23,681 bases of DNA from Temnopleurus reevesii (Eukaryota > Echinodermata > Echinoidea > Temnopleuroida > Temnopleuridae): NCBI GenBank assembly GCA_036244855.1, contig BQKZ01000021.1, positions 166,945-190,625 on the forward strand. The letters run 5' to 3'. The number at the start of each line of letters is the position of its first letter. The first letter of the stretch is position 1. Below, piece after piece: positions 20,380 through 23,681 of the stretch. Both the position numbers and the translations under genes were made by a program. The notes below the pieces were generated by a model, which was not told where the DNA came from, searched no databases, and saw only the letters and a program-made list of their open reading frames with translations.

Positions 20380-21795
20380 AAAACAATGTAGAGATACACA
20401 ATTGAAATGTTCAATGTCATACATTCACTTCAAACATGTTTATATCTGTTGGTCTGATTTTCTGCTTTTAAACAAAGGAATATTTTTCTGGCCAAGGTCA
20501 AATCTTTATGTTACTCTATCTGTTTTCACGAGAAGACTTTTGGCACCTGTTGCATACTTTGTTGCCATTGAATCTTTATTTTCTCATTTGTTTCCGGACC
20601 ATGAACTAAAATGGCAAGTTTTAACCTTGCAGGTCTTCTTTGATGAAAGATGTCCTACTGTAAATATATCACCATTTCAGATACCTTTATTCTACATTCA
20701 TGGGGAATCTTGTTGGCATATTGACAAAAGCATTACAAATACACATCAGTGAGTGTTAGTGAGGTGTAAAACATTCCCCATATATGATAAATGTATATGA
20801 GTGTTAATGTCTGATGCTACAATGTTGCTTATGATATATACAAACGATGAGTGTTGATGATAATGCCTCTGTGAAGGGTTACATTATACTTTTACGGCGC
20901 ATATACTTTTGTGATCTAAACATTTTGTACATGCAAACCTGCTTTTTTGTTTATTGAGTTACCAAGCTCCCTATTGCCTATGTAGACATAATTATACATG
21001 ATCAGCATTTATTGGTAAAATGTTTTGAAAAAAATGTATAATTTCGGGTGAATATTTTAAGCTATGACTTCTGTTGGCCTGTGAGTGGGGGTGCAGCTGT
21101 AAACGCAAAGGCTTGCATGTTCATAACACACAGTAATAGTATATACTATATATAAATATATAAATATATGTAGGTCGTTGCAAATTATTGCATGTAATTA
21201 TAGAAGGCAAATGCATTTTATGAACTCTATATGAAACCTCTTCAATCAAACTTAACAACAAAAGAAAATAAAAATAGTAATCCATGCAACTTCACAGTTC
21301 AAGGATGAGCAATAAAAGTCCTCGAATCAGCCATTCAAATCACAATTCATTTCCAGTCTACCACTCTTGCCCAAATATCTCTCCTCAATATGATCATTAT
21401 TTGTGTATGCGGAATAATATCAATAGAATATTTGTAACAATACAAGTTTATTCAAGGATCGACTCATATTGTTGGCGTGTTGGTCCCTTATAATGGCTTG
21501 TTCCATTAGGTTTGGGGCACTCTGCTTATTTGTGGTCTGTTTGGCGGTAAAACGACTTGGCACAGAATTCATGAACTCATCTTTTAACTGCACCCGTCCC
21601 ATTGTCATCATGTATATTTATTCATTTGCGATGGTTGGGGGTCAGTGAACATCTGCTTACGACATGGATGGAGTGTACATTTTGTCTGCATGCTGCGTTC
21701 GTAAAATATATACCGTTGAGCATGATAAATTGGGCGAGTGGGAATTGATCGGAAAGAATATTAGTCTCTAAAATTATGAGTGAAAGAGTTATCTA
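20380..21795. other. Non-coding DNA, no gene supported
   Basis: A 126-codon frame at 20372-20752 starts inside the repeat copy and has no recognisable domain, so I do not annotate it. A short AT palindromic tract (about 21138-21170) is the only other structure. Confidence 0.4.
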
Positions 21796-21797
21796 TA

Positions 21798-22069
21798 ATA
21801 ATAATAATGATGATGAAAATAATGATGAAAATATTAATAATACACAATATCTATACAGTGGTTAATACGAAGTGTTTGTAAGCGCTCTGTGCATTATTAC
21901 CCGGCTCTTGGCATGGCTACCATTTGGCGCTCATTGCATTCAAGGCATTTCTTCCTACCGGTATACCCGTTCACCTACCAATGGGTTGAGTGCAGCACAT
22001 TGTGGATAAGTTTCTTGCTGAAGGAAATGAAAGGCGAGAGTCGGAACCACTACACCACGACTCCTCCAC
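21798..22069 (-). mobile_element. Degenerate tRNA-derived SINE lacking the B box
   Basis: Sister copy of the 11190-11510 SINE. Shared blocks include ATTATTACCCGG, CCTACCGGT, GAGTGCAGC and TTTCTTGCTGAAGGAAAT, and the A-box complement CCACTACACCA (22047-22057). Relative to the intact copy, about 40 bp corresponding to 11434-11473 is missing, which removes the whole B box. The tail is an interrupted (AAT)n/(GAT)n tract at 21798-21842. An open frame over it (21889-22113) is therefore not a gene. Confidence 0.8.
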
Positions 22070-22074
22070 CTGTT

Positions 22075-23480
22075 AGAGTTCACTCTTTAGTATTAACCTT
22101 TTTGATAACCTAAATATTTCGTGTGATCATATAGCTTATTAAAAAAAAGAAAACTAAGAAATTCGACTGAAATTTCAATTATGTTTAACTTTATCTACAT
22201 CCACTCTCTACCAAATGATCATTTTAACTGATTTTAGAATCCTCTTGGAAAGTATAACAATTTATATATCTCATGTATACTGAAAGTATGTTTATCTTCA
22301 AAAGTACGAACTTTTTTGCCCAGAAATATATTGATGACTGTTTGTAATGCAAATATTACCCATTCAAACTACTGGTGGTACTTTTACAGATTACAGATAT
22401 ACATATATCTCCCACTTTACCATAATGATCATTTCTATTTTTGTTATGTGATTACATTCAATTCATCTATATTCATATTTCCATTTCACAAAAAGCTTTT
22501 GCCTTCCGATTTTATAATTATGTTCCAAACAAGTGTTTCTATGAATGACCACCCCACTCGCCAATGCAAGAATCTCGATTCAACATTATTGTATAATCCT
22601 GATAATCTATTATCTGTTGGAGTTCGGGAATGATATTCACTTGGTCAAGTAACCACATTTCAATCATTCTATTAAAAATGTATATTTAAAAAAAATGTCA
22701 TCTTCTGACCTTCGACTGGATAGAATAAATCCGTTTTCTTTTTTCTTTTCCTTCTTTTCTCTCTTGTTTTTTTTTTTTAATTTCTATTGCTTTACCCTTT
22801 TCAATTACTAACAAAATATCACATTTTCCATTTGTGTTAACGTGTATTCATATTTGATTATATTCATGTACCATTCAATGATGTTTGTTAACAAATATTT
22901 TACTTGTAGCTTTTATAAAAGGAGGTAAGCAAAGTGCTGATTTTGGGGGGTTCCATCCATTCTATTTTACAACTTCTTTTTGTATCATGTTGTGCTTTTA
23001 ATGGTTTAATAATTGTTAGAATTGAATTAAATTATACCAATAGTCAATATACATATAAGAACAGCGTTAAAAGACAAAAATAATAATTTCCTCTGATGTC
23101 GGTTGCTTTTCTAAAATCATATTTATCCAAAATAACCTGGATTTTCGATCGTAAAACTAGACTGCTCTACAATCTCAGTTCCCAAATCTTCGTGCATATC
23201 TTTTTCAATTTCTATATTTTTTACATTCTTTTAGTTCTTTTTTTTTACATTAATAAAATCACTTGGTGTCAATACAGTATGTTTCAACCTCAAATTCACC
23301 TTCTAAAAGCTTAAAAAAAACATTTTACCTGAGTGTCCAAAGTCTCTCCAAATTCAATACATTTACCAAACTATGCACTTTTCTAAGAATTAACTATTTT
23401 AATGTTTAAAATATATTTTTCTATCACAAGATTAAGAGTTTAGACAATGCTTTTTCGAAGCAATAAGATACGTGCATAGC
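22075..23480. other. AT-rich non-coding DNA
   Basis: Homopolymer T runs and no recognisable exon. A 105-codon frame at 22316-22633 looks like chance. A GAGGTAAGC donor-like word at about 22922 has no open frame in front of it. Confidence 0.4.
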
Positions 23481-23582
23481 ATACCTCATTCTACGTGACT
23501 GAAACGTGCTAATATGCTCAAAATCTAACTGCCTAGTTTTTTTTAATGTCCCTTTAGATTACTGATACTGCCGTGAGTTAGA

Positions 23583-23681
23583 TTTTCTTCAGACTTCTTA
23601 TTATCTGTTTGTCTGATTTTTCTTGTTTTCTTCAGACTTCTTATTAGGCCTATCTGTTTGTCGGATTTTTCTTGTTTTCTT
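23583..23681. repeat. 43-bp minisatellite running off the window
   Basis: The unit beginning TTTTCTTCAGACTTCTTATT is present at 23583-23625 and again from 23626, with AGGCCT inserted in the second copy. A third unit appears to start at 23675. The array end is outside the window. Confidence 0.85.

Noticed and set aside
20372..20752. 126-codon open frame on the plus strand
   Set aside because: It starts within a dispersed repeat copy and matches no family I know; no conserved motif is visible.
21889..22113. 74-codon open frame on the plus strand
   Set aside because: It is entirely within or beside the degenerate SINE.
22915..22935. Donor-like GAGGTAAGC that could end an exon
   Set aside because: There is no open frame or acceptor of note upstream.
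1..23681. CRISPR arrays, prokaryotic operons, defence systems or viral genes
   Set aside because: No regularly spaced repeats, no dense coding and no viral or transposase protein motifs were seen; the sequence is typical animal intronic/intergenic DNA.

Overview
This is an AT-rich, non-coding-dominated stretch of animal nuclear DNA. It has spliced exons, tRNA-derived SINEs, TA-flanked foldback elements, many microsatellites and an assembly gap. The repeat style (SINE tails carrying an AGCGC motif followed by ATT repeats, and short TA-flanked foldbacks) fits a marine deuterostome invertebrate, most likely an echinoderm such as a sea urchin. That assignment is inference, not proof. Nothing looks prokaryotic: there are no operons, ribosome binding sites or dense ORFs.

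Only one coding element can be named with confidence. It is the terminal exon (8709-8861, + strand) of mitochondrial methylmalonyl-CoA epimerase (MCEE). It has a clean acceptor and encodes the last 50 residues, the same length as the human C-terminus, including the final metal-binding glutamate. I found no upstream MCEE exon, so 1-8708 is most simply read as a very long last intron. Within it, on the opposite strand, lies an unidentified exon-like open frame of 83 codons (2316-2568, -). It ends in a stop and encodes two hydrophobic segments. A separate 49-nt splice-flanked candidate lies at 1092-1140 (-). Polyadenylation signals cluster 0.4 kb after the MCEE stop.

Layout: 1-8708 is the putative intron, with a SINE-tail fragment, two TA-flanked foldback elements (3353-3530 and 7497-7711), a ~390-bp tandem duplication with T/G homopolymer junctions (6664-7430) and a CA-rich microsatellite (8087-8319). 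8709-9303 is the MCEE last exon and 3'UTR. 9881-10716 holds two strong long-stem inverted repeats. 11190-11510 is a near-complete tRNA-derived SINE on the minus strand. 13040-13565 is GA-rich DNA around a 325-N gap. 15040-15620 is a compositionally distinct, partly GC-rich block that may be a conserved regulatory element. 18100-20376 holds an inverted-repeat family with a further copy. 21798-22070 is a decayed sister SINE lacking the B box. 23583-23681 is a 43-bp tandem repeat running off the window edge. No further gene can be supported between 8862 and 23681.

No new multi-gene system is visible. The most interesting items are the unidentified antisense exon inside the MCEE intron, the two long hairpins just downstream of MCEE, and the GC-rich block near 15.3 kb.
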